A DNA stretch of 64,000 nt from Tateyamaria sp. ANG-S1 (lineage in GTDB: Bacteria; Pseudomonadota; Alphaproteobacteria; Rhodobacterales; Rhodobacteraceae): NCBI RefSeq assembly GCF_000814025.1, contig NZ_JWLL01000003.1, positions 421,597 through 485,596 on the forward strand, read 5' to 3'. The notes under the pieces were generated by a model. The model saw nothing but the letters and a program-made list of their open reading frames with translations, ran no database searches and was not told the origin of the DNA. A program made the position numbers and the translations under genes. Within the stretch, counting starts at the first letter, position 1. Every line of letters begins with the position of its first letter. Shown piece after piece: positions 17,200 through 25,969 of the stretch.

Positions 17200-17798
17200 T
17201 ATTCGTCCTATTTTTGCATCATTTTAATTCACACTCGACATTGCACAAGCATCTACTCGCTAGTGGGACAAACGTCTTACGCTGATCGATTCCCTCACGC
17301 CTGAAGGTTAGCCTCCGAGAGCTAGCATACAGAACACGCATAGTTTTACATTTATGAACATCGCCGGTTGACAAATAGGTTGGCTCTAGGCGAGCTCGCT
17401 GGTCGTCTTGGGCGGGGCGTTGCTTGGATTTCGAATTGGAGAATGGTAGCGTAAAGCCTCTGAAGACAGTAGCGCGCGGGTTTGATCCTCATCGTCCGAT
17501 GATCGAGTACCTGAGAGGGAAGGGTATGATGGCAACCGTCCGGATCAATCTTGCAAAAGTAAAGGACATAACGTCTATCATAGAAGATGCCGCTGTTTTG
17601 GGTCGAACACCTTAGCTCTGACAAGCTGACTCGTAGCTTGACTCCTCACTGTTGCGAGCTGGGGCTGTCGACCTTTGTTCGAAACCATTGGTTACCCAGA
17701 ACACTCGGATTTTGCAGCTGGAGCGAATGTCGGCAATGCGGGATGCAAATGCAGCATGGAAAAACTGGGTCGGAGGACCGAAATGGGCCGAGCATACA
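17200..17798. other. Gene-poor region upstream of the membrane protein
   Basis: About 600 bases. The left part is AT-rich and probably holds the promoter of the 348-residue gene. The right part (17,640-17,800) has GTCGACCTTTGTTCG and similar pieces of the dispersed repeat. Two short plus-strand frames (63 and 76 residues) lack good ribosome sites and are not called. Confidence 0.45.
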
Positions 17799-18278
17799 TC
17801 AGTAGGCTCCGCTAAAGCTGGTGTGAAGGACATCATCCTCCTTAAGCAATTGATCAACCAAATAGAGCGCTGCCGAGATTAGTTCTGCGTTACGATTGCC
17901 ATCAGGATCGCCGCTCTTTCCTCCGTGAAAGAGGTTGTTCCGGACCCCGTTTAGTGCGGCGATCAGTTCTTGAACGGATACAACCGCACCACGATCCCGC
18001 CAGATCAAGTGACCACTTTCATCAACAATTTGCTTCCTGGGAGGGGCTTGTAAGAGCACCTGAACTTCGTCTACACGTTGGATCCTCTGCCAGAAATCGG
18101 CACCAAGTTGATCGTTAGCGAAACGAACCCAATCCACCTCTGCTACTGCCCTTCGACCTGGAACAAAAAATCCCACGTCTTTGAGGGCGAATTCTAGACG
18201 CATCATAACTTTAAACAGGCGACTGGCGTCTTCAGAGACATCATCTATTTTGGAATAGTCTACCTTTGGGACTGTCAT
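17799..18278 (-). CDS. Small HEPN-like protein
   Basis: A 159-residue helical protein with R113-NNLF-H118 in ALNGVRNNLFHGGK, the R-x4-H active-site pattern of HEPN RNases, followed by a further helix (NAELISAALYLVDQLL). The start at ATG 18278 follows AAGGA and is preferred over a 69-residue longer frame that covers intergenic sequence. The gene runs in the same direction as, and 377 bases beyond, the STAND/TPR NTPase gene. It may be a second RNase toxin or a defence effector. HEPN folds without the RNase role also exist (for example in substrate binding), so function is uncertain. Confidence 0.65.
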   Translation of the reverse strand: MTVPKVDYSKIDDVSEDASRLFKVMMRLEFALKDVGFFVPGRRAVAEVDWVRFANDQLGADFWQRIQRVDEVQVLLQAPPRKQIVDESGHLIWRDRGAVVSVQELIAALNGVRNNLFHGGKSGDPDGNRNAELISAALYLVDQLLKEDDVLHTSFSGAY

Positions 18279-18655
18279 TCCACATATCCTTGTACGACAT
18301 CTGCCTTGGATCTGAGTTTGAAGCGGGTTTAGGCTTTCAAACACTAAGTGGATCACGGATGACCGCTTTGCGAAAGCTGCAATGCGGCAAAAGCAACATT
18401 GGTGGACTTCGGCTCTGGGCCGCGCACTCCCAAGGACCTGGGGGATCAAACGGGGGCACAAAAATCCCCCTTTGCAAGTAGTCACGTATTACGGGACACA
18501 GCTTGCCTTAGCCTTTTCAATGCTACTTTTTGACAAGCTGTGGTTCAAAGTGAACCGACTTGAGGTGCTTGAGCACAAAGCTCGCCTAAGTCCCCTGAGG
18601 CCAGATTCGGTGCCTCCTGCAGGCATCCGACCAAGGCACCCTAGAACAATCCGAG
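18279..18655. other. Spacer between the STAND and HEPN genes
   Basis: 377 bases with no convincing gene. It contains the leader of the HEPN gene and parts that could encode short unrelated peptides on either strand. No terminator with a clear T-run was seen after the NTPase gene. Confidence 0.4.
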
Positions 18656-21600
18656 TTACAGAAATCCTCTCTGCTTCAAGTTCTGAATATCTCGATCATC
18701 AAGTTTTTTGTTAATTGGTCCGATTACCTCTGGATCGACCTCGGTCTCCGACAATTTACAAGCCTCCCAATAGCAACGACCAGCCTGAAACACCTCGGCT
18801 CGATGCTTCTCGGGATTTCGGTTAAAGTGTGGGGTGAGACGTTCAATTGCTTCACGTGAATTTTCGACAGCATCAATAAACTGACCGTCTTGAAGAAAGA
18901 TGCTGGCTTTAACTGAAAGGCATAAAGCCAGGATTGGTTCGAATGCATCAGGCTGTGTCGCTGCCAGGTCTCTAGAAGTGGAAACCGCTTCTTCGATTTT
19001 GGACAACGCTTCCGTGTTCCTGTCGAGCTTCTGGAAACACTGCGCCAATGAAATCAAGGCGTGTACAAGATTGAATGAGAATGCTTGAGGACGCGCGTCA
19101 GCTAACATCTTGGTTATCTCAGCTGCTTTTTGAGCGTGCTCCAACGCTTCAAGGTATCTCTCAAGTCGCATGAGCTTGTTTGAAAGATTGCCAAGTAATA
19201 GAGCATAGGCTGGCTGGAAAGCATCTGGCTGACTGGTCGCGAGTTCAGCGAAAATCTCAACAGCTTTCGTTGATGGAACCAATGCTTCGTCAATTCGGCC
19301 TATGGCGTTCAGCCTATTTGCGTAATTGTTATATGAGGCAGCCAATTGCTGTTTGCTTTCTTCGCGTCTTTCCTCTGGCAACTCTTGAAGTATCTCTATC
19401 GCTTCCACTAAGCGAACAAGCGCGTCGTCATGCTGACCAAAATCGGAGAGTACACTCGCGATATTTGTTAGCCAATTGGCGAACTCAGGATAAAAAGATT
19501 CCCGATTTTCTTGAACGAGACTACGGCCAATCTTTTCTGCTTCCGTCGCTGAAGCTAGGGCTTTTTCCTCGTTTTGAACCTTGCCGCACAAAAAGGCCAA
19601 ATTCTGCAGCGACATACCGTGCTTCTTTTGAAACCGGCCTCGGTCCGATCTAGCGAGGCGGCGGAATATCTTCTCGGCCTCATCACCGCTTGCAAGCGCT
19701 TCATTGAGCTGCCCGAGATCCGACTGCCTCAAAGAGAGATTGTACAAAAGACTTCCGCGTTGCTCCCCTTCGTCGTAAAAGCGCAGCCAGCGTTCACAAA
19801 TCTCTGCAGTAAAGCCTGCAGAAAATACGGGCGGAATCTTGTGTGTTAACGCTCCGAATTTGACCACCAGGCTTGGAGAGCTGTCGAGCATTCTTATTGC
19901 GGTCTGTTCGACATCAACGCTGGCCTTCGTGTCGATTTGAGCAATATCAAAAGAAATTCTTGAAAGTGTGTGAGAAATCTCGTCGCCTTCTTGAGCAACG
20001 GTTTGTGCAAACCAGCGCGGCAATGCAGGAGATGGTTCGTCGTCCATACCAAGAGCAAGGTAGAAAAATGCCGCAGCAGGCCGATCTGGCTGCAAGCGCA
20101 TCAAGTGACCTGGAACTTGTTCAGTTCTTTTGGTCCAGTAGGGCGTTTTCTGGACCGCTTCCAGCAAGGTGTCCCCGGATTTCTCGGCGCAGAGCCCGGC
20201 TTGACCTAGCTCATATATTGTTTTCTTCGAAAGACCATTAAGCGTCAGCAGGGAGAGCGCCAGTAGTTTTTGCAGGCCCGCTTCGTCCTTAAGAACGTTC
20301 CTCGAATACCAAAACACGCGCTTCATTTCGATTTGAGCAAGCTTAAGCAGCAACTCCTTCCCCGACAACGCGAAGGCATTCTTCGGGTCCAAAACGGCGT
20401 GGATCGATGCTGCTACCAAAAACAGCGGTAGTGAATGGATAGGGTTCAGTTCACGCCACTCGGCCACCCCAACCAATTTTGGAACGGATTTTCTGACTTC
20501 CTTGGCAAAAGTCTCCGCAACTTCTTTGGAGAGAGCCAGTCCGTCTCTCTTGTTGAGGTACGGCTTGAACTCAAGCGGCACCTCTTCAATGTTCCCAAGA
20601 TCTTCCATGGCCAGCCGTTTCTTCCAGGCAGTCAGATTATCGCGTGAGGCCAGAATAATTCGGACCGGACATGGATATGTTTGTGCATTCTGGCAGGCCC
20701 TAATCAGCCGCTCCACCATCTCAAAATCTTCTTCTGGGTAGTCAACGACAACAGCAACACCGTTGCCCCTGCCATCCAAGACATCGCCTTCCGCCAACTC
20801 GATCGGCAATTCGCCGGCAGCCCATCCCAGTTTGTTTTTCAAAATCTCCACGACATCGCCAGCCAAGCGAGACTTTCCCACACCGCCGGGACCGCTGACG
20901 AGCATGGTTTTGGGATGCATGTCCCCGTCAGTGGCCCAATCAAGCAGTCTCTGCACTTGCTTGTCTCGACCATAGAGCTTCGACAGCTTTGCGCGCCAAT
21001 TCAATGCGGCAAAAACATTCGGGGATTTGTCTCCGTACAGTTCTTGGGAAGGTTTGGACTGCAGCTCTCTGATGCGAACATCTTCATCAAACCCGAGAAG
21101 CAAGTTGAACTTTCCCAACAGAACCTGTTCCGTTGGCGCTAACGGCTCGCCAGACCAAATCCTGTCGAATCCTTCTCGAATATCAAGGCTTGGCATTGAG
21201 AACCGCGTACTGACAACTGCGAACTCGTCCCAAGGCTGTTCTATTGAAAACTTAGCGAAATAGAGCCTTCGAAAGTCATAGTCTCGAGGTTTCCAAAGTT
21301 CTTTGATGATTGAGAGAAAATAATCCGGGTTCTTCACATCCCGAAAGAAGTAGTAGAGCGCCCCAAGAGCGAAGTCCCTACTGCCCTTGGGGTCGGATTT
21401 TCCTGTGGCTCTGTTGCGCCTTCCCCAATTGACGTGCATATCTGCGAACGATTTAATGCTGTTCGTTTTTTCCCTGCCGGTGTTTTTGGGGGACGCGTAT
21501 CGCTTGACTTCGACTTGCCTCAACACGGAGGCAACTTTTGTTTCCTTTGAATGCCGGTCGCCCTTAAATTCCTTGGATTCGATAAACCTCGTGACCTGAT

Positions 21601-21673
21601 CTGCCACCTGCGGTCTGACTTCCTTGCCTTCAAACAGCTTTTCGAATTCAAACTGTGTAACGAGTTTTGCCAT
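18656..21673 (-). CDS. STAND-type NTPase with TPR repeats, candidate defence protein
   Basis: A 1005-residue protein in three parts. Residues 1-235 are an N-terminal domain I do not recognise. Residues about 236-600 are a P-loop NTPase: GRDKQVQRLL, Walker A GPGGVGKS near residue 260, Walker B VAVVVDYPEED near 305, and LASRDN near 350 as a sensor-like strand. Residues about 640-970 are TPR-like helical hairpins (NYANRLNAIGRIDEALV, LGNLSNKLMRLERYLEALE). Effector, STAND and repeat sensor in this order is the plan of Avs/NLR-like bacterial immune proteins. A regulatory ATPase of another kind is possible. Its place on a mobile element between HEPN and MORN-like genes supports a defence role, which remains inference. 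Confidence 0.8.
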   Translation of the reverse strand: MAKLVTQFEFEKLFEGKEVRPQVADQVTRFIESKEFKGDRHSKETKVASVLRQVEVKRYASPKNTGREKTNSIKSFADMHVNWGRRNRATGKSDPKGSRDFALGALYYFFRDVKNPDYFLSIIKELWKPRDYDFRRLYFAKFSIEQPWDEFAVVSTRFSMPSLDIREGFDRIWSGEPLAPTEQVLLGKFNLLLGFDEDVRIRELQSKPSQELYGDKSPNVFAALNWRAKLSKLYGRDKQVQRLLDWATDGDMHPKTMLVSGPGGVGKSRLAGDVVEILKNKLGWAAGELPIELAEGDVLDGRGNGVAVVVDYPEEDFEMVERLIRACQNAQTYPCPVRIILASRDNLTAWKKRLAMEDLGNIEEVPLEFKPYLNKRDGLALSKEVAETFAKEVRKSVPKLVGVAEWRELNPIHSLPLFLVAASIHAVLDPKNAFALSGKELLLKLAQIEMKRVFWYSRNVLKDEAGLQKLLALSLLTLNGLSKKTIYELGQAGLCAEKSGDTLLEAVQKTPYWTKRTEQVPGHLMRLQPDRPAAAFFYLALGMDDEPSPALPRWFAQTVAQEGDEISHTLSRISFDIAQIDTKASVDVEQTAIRMLDSSPSLVVKFGALTHKIPPVFSAGFTAEICERWLRFYDEGEQRGSLLYNLSLRQSDLGQLNEALASGDEAEKIFRRLARSDRGRFQKKHGMSLQNLAFLCGKVQNEEKALASATEAEKIGRSLVQENRESFYPEFANWLTNIASVLSDFGQHDDALVRLVEAIEILQELPEERREESKQQLAASYNNYANRLNAIGRIDEALVPSTKAVEIFAELATSQPDAFQPAYALLLGNLSNKLMRLERYLEALEHAQKAAEITKMLADARPQAFSFNLVHALISLAQCFQKLDRNTEALSKIEEAVSTSRDLAATQPDAFEPILALCLSVKASIFLQDGQFIDAVENSREAIERLTPHFNRNPEKHRAEVFQAGRCYWEACKLSETEVDPEVIGPINKKLDDRDIQNLKQRGFL

Positions 21674-21729
21674 GGCTACCCCAACTAAAGCCGGAGTTCA
21701 TCCAAGGTGATCTTAGCTGTTGTGTAAAC

Positions 21730-22251
21730 CTACCCTGGGCGGAAAAGTGAAGGTTTGGGTCGCGGAATGACTTGAGATCCACGATCCATCTTGTCAGAGG
21801 TGCTTATCACTTCTCCGTTGATTGGGTCAAAATTGACAACCGGTGGCCCACCGTCTTCCCGCGTCAATTGACCACGCACCCAATACTCATGACGAACAGG
21901 TTTTCCGTCTTTCAGGAATTCCACCGCAGGAAGGTTTTCTGCCCGGTGCTTTTCGTGGTGCGTCATCCAGACACGCTTTGTGGGGCTTCCATTGATGGGA
22001 TCGTACTCGGTGATGGCTGGAATCTCATCGGACCGCGGGCTTTGAAGCATGCCCATCATCCAGTGTTCTTCTCGAATTAGATTAAGGGTGTCAGAGTCCC
22101 AAACAAGAACCGCTGGTGCATGACTGCGACCAAGAGCGTCTTCAAGGGAAGCATCGTACCAGCGCTCTTCGACTACGGCACTCGTGCCGGGAAGGTATCG
22201 CGCCTTGACCCTATATTCCTGCCATTCTCCATGTTCATCGTTGTGATCCAC
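21730..22251 (-). CDS. MORN-like repeat protein
   Basis: A 173-residue protein with about three imperfect repeats of 35-40 residues, each shaped like APAxxxx..GxxxREEHWxxGxL (HAPAVLVWDS, ENLPAVEFLKDGKPVRHEYW, GGPPVVNFDPINGEVI). This resembles the YwqK/MORN-like antitoxin-type repeat. It ends in a Pro-rich tail. It lies upstream of the STAND NTPase gene on the same strand with a 56-base gap, so the two may be co-transcribed. The function is unknown; an immunity or partner role is a guess. Confidence 0.6.
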   Translation of the reverse strand: MDHNDEHGEWQEYRVKARYLPGTSAVVEERWYDASLEDALGRSHAPAVLVWDSDTLNLIREEHWMMGMLQSPRSDEIPAITEYDPINGSPTKRVWMTHHEKHRAENLPAVEFLKDGKPVRHEYWVRGQLTREDGGPPVVNFDPINGEVISTSDKMDRGSQVIPRPKPSLFRPG

Positions 22252-22456
22252 GCTTCAGAATAGTCCAATACGACCCCATTCGTCAATAAATAACTGTTAT
22301 GTTTCAATTGGTTCCACAAAAACCACCTCGAAATACAACTCGAATACATGACGCTCTCGGGCACATTGGTTCCTGAGATTTCGAGAACGTCGGCACATCT
22401 CTCGAAGCCTAAGGAACGCGTTCCGAACCAATCAACTTCTTTGGTGAGGAAACCCA

Positions 22457-22897
22457 ATGAATACGAATATCGTTTACGGCCCTCGGGCTGCAGACCTACG
22501 CGACCCGCATAAAGAACAAGAGCTCACGGAATTCATGTTGAACCTCGGCGAGACCGACATGATGTGCTTCGATGCGGTTCAAAATCTTGTGCAGGACTGG
22601 CTGGATAATGGCGGGGAGCTTGCCACGGCTAGCGGGGGGATTTTAGATATCGAGCGAGCGGAGTTTACCGGCGAACTGATCATCTATGATGTTAACGACA
22701 AGCCGGTATTCTTGGAGCCGCTTGTGCCCTTGATCAGGCTTGAGGAGGCCTTTGGCCAAAGCCCACGCCGCTGTGTCAATCACATGCGAGCTAAGCAAGG
22801 GCAAACTTCGCAGCGGCGGGTGAGTGTTGAGAACTTACCGCGTCTTTTTTGGATTGCCGTGGCAGCGAAGATCTTCACCCAGATTATTGCCGAATAG
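22457..22897 (+). CDS. Hypothetical protein at the head of the transfer region
   Basis: A 146-residue soluble protein with an acidic first half (ELTEFMLNLGETDMMCFDAV) and a basic C-terminus. A GAGGAAA site precedes ATG. No family was recognised. A strong terminator follows, so it is a separate transcription unit from the membrane-protein operon downstream. Confidence 0.6.
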   Translation: MNTNIVYGPRAADLRDPHKEQELTEFMLNLGETDMMCFDAVQNLVQDWLDNGGELATASGGILDIERAEFTGELIIYDVNDKPVFLEPLVPLIRLEEAFGQSPRRCVNHMRAKQGQTSQRRVSVENLPRLFWIAVAAKIFTQIIAE

Positions 22898-22945
22898 CTC
22901 AAGACAGGTGGCCAATGAATTGTCGGCCACCTCCTCCACAAATCC

Positions 22946-22980
22946 GCCGATCTCCCGCCCGGGAGATCGGCCTCTTTCTT
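22946..22980 (+). terminator. Rho-independent terminator
   Basis: GCCGATCTCCCG and CGGGAGATCGGC form a perfect 12-base stem around two bases, followed by CTCTTTCTTT. It lies 49 bases after the stop of the 146-residue gene and just before the next operon. Confidence 0.8.
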
Positions 22981-23025
22981 TCACAACGGGCCTCGTGACT
23001 TTCATTCAGCACAGGAGGCTCGGAG

Positions 23026-24177
23026 ATGAGCGAACCAAACGTAAACCAAAACAACGGGGTTAGCGCTGCAATAGCGCCTGCCACGGTGTACCGCCACGAA
23101 ACCGGCCCAGGCATGACACTGGCGGACTTCGCGCTTTTGGCAATCTTTCTTACAAGTCTAATACTTGTGCCGCTCGCACTCTTTGCAATGGGCGAAGAGA
23201 CAGGGCCAGCGGCGAGTTTGAAATACTTGCTCGTCGGCTTTGCCGCAGCGGGTGCGGCCTATGGCGTTAACAAGTTCGCCGTTGATCGTCTGGCGAAATT
23301 GCACGCACAGAACTTCAGGATGGCCGGGCTTGCCGCCATTCTCGGTATCATGCTGACGGGGTTTGGCACGGCGCTTGGAGCGCTCACCGGCCTCATCATT
23401 GGCTCCGTTGAAGTCAAAACCTATCAGGCGTTCGGGCAGGAGATCGGGGCCTATATCGGCTTCACGCATGAAGTGGCCGTTGGCGCACAGCAGATCGCCC
23501 CTGCGGTTGAGACCCTGGCGGCTGACATCACTCAGACGGCAGCCGGTGAACGCGCCAGTTCCAGCCTTTCTGGCAATGGCAACGGCGGGAATGGTCCCGT
23601 AAGTCGGGCGTTGGATGCAAAGGCCGGACAAGTCCTGGTCGTCGCGGAAGCCCTGCAGCAAGGAACCTTGGTGCGGGACCAGCGGCTGGAAGAATTGAAC
23701 CAGCTACACGCGGAATTCCTTGAAGTTCTGGGTGACACCGACCGCCCTATCAGTGACCGCCGTGCGGCAATGCAGGGCATCCATGCGCAAATTGGGCAGG
23801 TGGCCGTAGCCTTGGATCAAGCCTTGCCCATCGGCCTCGTCAATGAGCTGGCTGACGATCTGCGGGCGGGCGCAAGTGTTCCGAGTGATCCGGCGGGCTC
23901 GCGTGCTTTGAGTGCTTATCTGCGAGACCTGGGCACTGGACTGCTGGATCAGCTGAACGATCTGCCGAGTGAGGAGCTGGTGCTGCCGGAAATGCCGGAT
24001 CGCCCAGGCATGGCAGATGTCCTGCGCTACATACCCGCCTTCTTGGCTATCGCCGCCATCGTGATCGTCGGAGAACTGGTTCTGCCCCTGTCGCTATACC
24101 TCATGACCTACTGGGGTCATGTTCGCGAAATGGAGATGGCGGAAAATGAAGCCCGCGCGAATGAGACATCGTCATGA
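23026..24177 (+). CDS. Polytopic membrane protein with coiled-coil region, transfer operon
   Basis: A 383-residue protein. Residues about 32-55, 65-82 and 100-130 are membrane segments (FALLAIFLTSLILVPLALF and MAGLAAILGIMLTGFG among them), residues about 150-310 are a soluble helical region, and residues 325-355 are a last membrane helix (FLAIAAIVIVGELVLPLSLY). It opens an operon of overlapping genes that ends in the coupling ATPase, so a role in the DNA-transfer complex or inner-membrane anchoring is plausible. No named family was recognised. Confidence 0.65.
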   Translation: MSEPNVNQNNGVSAAIAPATVYRHETGPGMTLADFALLAIFLTSLILVPLALFAMGEETGPAASLKYLLVGFAAAGAAYGVNKFAVDRLAKLHAQNFRMAGLAAILGIMLTGFGTALGALTGLIIGSVEVKTYQAFGQEIGAYIGFTHEVAVGAQQIAPAVETLAADITQTAAGERASSSLSGNGNGGNGPVSRALDAKAGQVLVVAEALQQGTLVRDQRLEELNQLHAEFLEVLGDTDRPISDRRAAMQGIHAQIGQVAVALDQALPIGLVNELADDLRAGASVPSDPAGSRALSAYLRDLGTGLLDQLNDLPSEELVLPEMPDRPGMADVLRYIPAFLAIAAIVIVGELVLPLSLYLMTYWGHVREMEMAENEARANETSS

Positions 24178-24728
24178 ACGGGCCTCAGTGCCGAAACGCA
24201 ATCCCCCGCCTTGTGCGGGGGATTGTATTGTCGCTAGCAGGCCTTCTCTGCCTTGCGGTCGTGGTGTGCGTCGTAGCCTGGGACAGCGACCCTTACGCCC
24301 TTCGTGACCGTCTGGAGCGGTTCCGCGCAGCCTTCACTTCAGAGTGGTCAGCGCAGGGCTGGTGCCCGCCTGGGCGGGACGTAGACGCCTGCGAAACGGT
24401 GAACCGGTTTGAGGAGGCGCTGGAAGCCGCGTCAGACTTCACCTTTTTCCGCACCAAGCCCATCGCGGGCAAAGGATTGCTGGTTCAAACAGGCATCCGC
24501 TTTGCGACAGCCCGGGACGTGGTGGATGGCATTCCGGCCAGCCAGTGGTGCTATGTCAGCGTGCCGGACGGCGCTGTGCATCAGCAGATCGAATTGGCCG
24601 CAAAATCCGCCGAAAGCCCGCCCGAATGGGCGGCTCTCTCATCGTTAGATGAGAGCGCATTGACCGGGTTTGGCCTCAGCGCGGACGCGCTCAGGATCAT
24701 CGCCCTCACGCATTGCCAATTTAACTGA
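24174..24728 (+). CDS. Membrane-anchored hypothetical protein
   Basis: A 184-residue protein with one N-terminal membrane helix (about residues 17-36, IVLSLAGLLCLAVVVCVVAW) and an extracytoplasmic domain with four cysteines that could form disulfides. It overlaps its upstream neighbour by 4 bases (ATGA), so it is co-translated. No family was recognised. Confidence 0.6.
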   Translation: MNGPQCRNAIPRLVRGIVLSLAGLLCLAVVVCVVAWDSDPYALRDRLERFRAAFTSEWSAQGWCPPGRDVDACETVNRFEEALEAASDFTFFRTKPIAGKGLLVQTGIRFATARDVVDGIPASQWCYVSVPDGAVHQQIELAAKSAESPPEWAALSSLDESALTGFGLSADALRIIALTHCQFN

Positions 24729-24743
24729 TCGAAAGGAAAGCCG

Positions 24744-25265
24744 ATGTCTCCTGATGTTTCTTCGTCGTTGCCTGTGAGCGGTACATTCATCCTTGCAGCC
24801 TTGGGGTTTGCAGCCTTCTCTCTTCTTGCTGCAGGACCTACCATCGCCAAGCGCGAGATCGCCAATTCGGACTGGATGACCGTCTGCAAAAGCGAACTCC
24901 GCGCTGACATAGAAGCCACACGAAGGCCCAGACAGGCCGTTCCCGAGGTGCCGGACCTCGGAAACATGCTCTGCACGTTCTACCCGGAGCTAAACCAGCT
25001 TTGCCACATGATCCCAGACGTCAATGCGCCTGCGCGTGAGGCAGAACGCCGTGCACGTGCAGCCGAAGAAGCCCGCATTCGCCGGGCGGTCGCGGAGACA
25101 GAAAATGCCTGCTCCTGCGCCACCTCTGTTTATGTGGAAAAAGAGCGAATGTCGTTGGCGCTTTATGCGGCCAGCGGGCGTTTAACAACGCCAGAACCCG
25201 TCGAAAACCGCAATTCTGCGCTGTTCCGTGCCTTGCGGAACCCTGCGTGCGGGATGGAGGGCTGA
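24744..25265 (+). CDS. Membrane-anchored Cys-containing hypothetical protein
   Basis: A 173-residue protein with an N-terminal hydrophobic segment (residues about 11-31, GTFILAALGFAAFSLLAAG), probably a signal anchor, and an Ala/Arg/Glu-rich helix (about residues 92-118). Seven cysteines lie in the exported part, including a CSC pair. AAAGGAAAG precedes the start. It is part of the same operon. Function unknown. Confidence 0.55.
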   Translation: MSPDVSSSLPVSGTFILAALGFAAFSLLAAGPTIAKREIANSDWMTVCKSELRADIEATRRPRQAVPEVPDLGNMLCTFYPELNQLCHMIPDVNAPAREAERRARAAEEARIRRAVAETENACSCATSVYVEKERMSLALYAASGRLTTPEPVENRNSALFRALRNPACGMEG

Positions 25266-25268
25266 TCA

Positions 25269-25661
25269 ATGATTTTAGGCTATATCACCATCACCGGCAC
25301 ATCACTTGAAACCCATAATGATAGCTATGCCCTGGCCAGCGTGACCGCAGTGTCCGCTCGGCGGCCATTTCTGTCTTCAGGGCTAATGATCGGCGGATTT
25401 TGTACCCTGTTCGGGTTGGCATTCGCCGACATTTTATATGCTGGGGAGTTGGTCACGCTAGCTGCTGTCGGAGGTTTGGCGCTCCTAGGCGGGGTGATGG
25501 TTGGGCGCTTGCAATTGATCAGCCGTGATCTGCGCGGGCTTCCTATCGCGGATGCGGTTTACGGCACCTACAGGCATCTCAACCGCTTGCGCCCGCAAAT
25601 CCTGAACGCACGAGACTTTGCCCGTGAAAAGGAAACCACATCTGGCGAGGTGCGGTCATGA
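25269..25661 (+). CDS. Small membrane protein of the transfer operon
   Basis: A 130-residue protein with two hydrophobic segments around residues 38-58 and 62-80 (LMIGGFCTLFGLAFA and AAVGGLALLGGVMV). The N-terminal strand-rich part (YITITGTSLETHNDSYALASVTAV) resembles small DUF6232-like membrane proteins, a weak match by memory. It overlaps the next gene by 4 bases. Confidence 0.55.
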   Translation: MILGYITITGTSLETHNDSYALASVTAVSARRPFLSSGLMIGGFCTLFGLAFADILYAGELVTLAAVGGLALLGGVMVGRLQLISRDLRGLPIADAVYGTYRHLNRLRPQILNARDFAREKETTSGEVRS

Positions 25662-25969
25662 ACAATCCGGGCAAAATCCCGTGGAAGCGCATCTGGCAGA
25701 TTAACATGCGCTTTCTGGGCAGCGTCATTCTTCTGATACCCGGGTGGTTCTGTTGGACCAACGCATCCATCGCCAGCTGGCAGCTATGGCTGTTTGGCGG
25801 CATCCTTCTGGTCGGCGGCGGCGTGCAGTTCGTTCGGACCAGCTTTGAGGCGGTTGGTCTGGTCTGGGGTCATTGGTCCTGGCGGCGGACTATAGGCAAG
25901 GCGGCGAAGCCGAAATCCGATCCCAAACCTGTCCGCGATACGTTGAAAGACAGGGGGATAATCCGATGA
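25658..25969 (+). CDS. Small membrane protein preceding the coupling ATPase
   Basis: A 103-residue protein with two membrane helices (residues about 17-35 and 41-59, each rich in Trp) and a basic cytoplasmic tail. The TGA overlaps the ATG of the coupling ATPase. VirD4/TraG proteins normally have two N-terminal membrane helices, and the ATPase here has none. This protein may therefore supply the missing membrane anchor as a separate subunit. That idea is inference. Confidence 0.6.
   Translation: MNNPGKIPWKRIWQINMRFLGSVILLIPGWFCWTNASIASWQLWLFGGILLVGGGVQFVRTSFEAVGLVWGHWSWRRTIGKAAKPKSDPKPVRDTLKDRGIIR

Noticed and set aside
17424-17882. Two short plus-strand frames of 63 and 76 codons
   Set aside because: No ribosome sites, repeat-derived sequence in the second, and overlap with the end of the HEPN gene.
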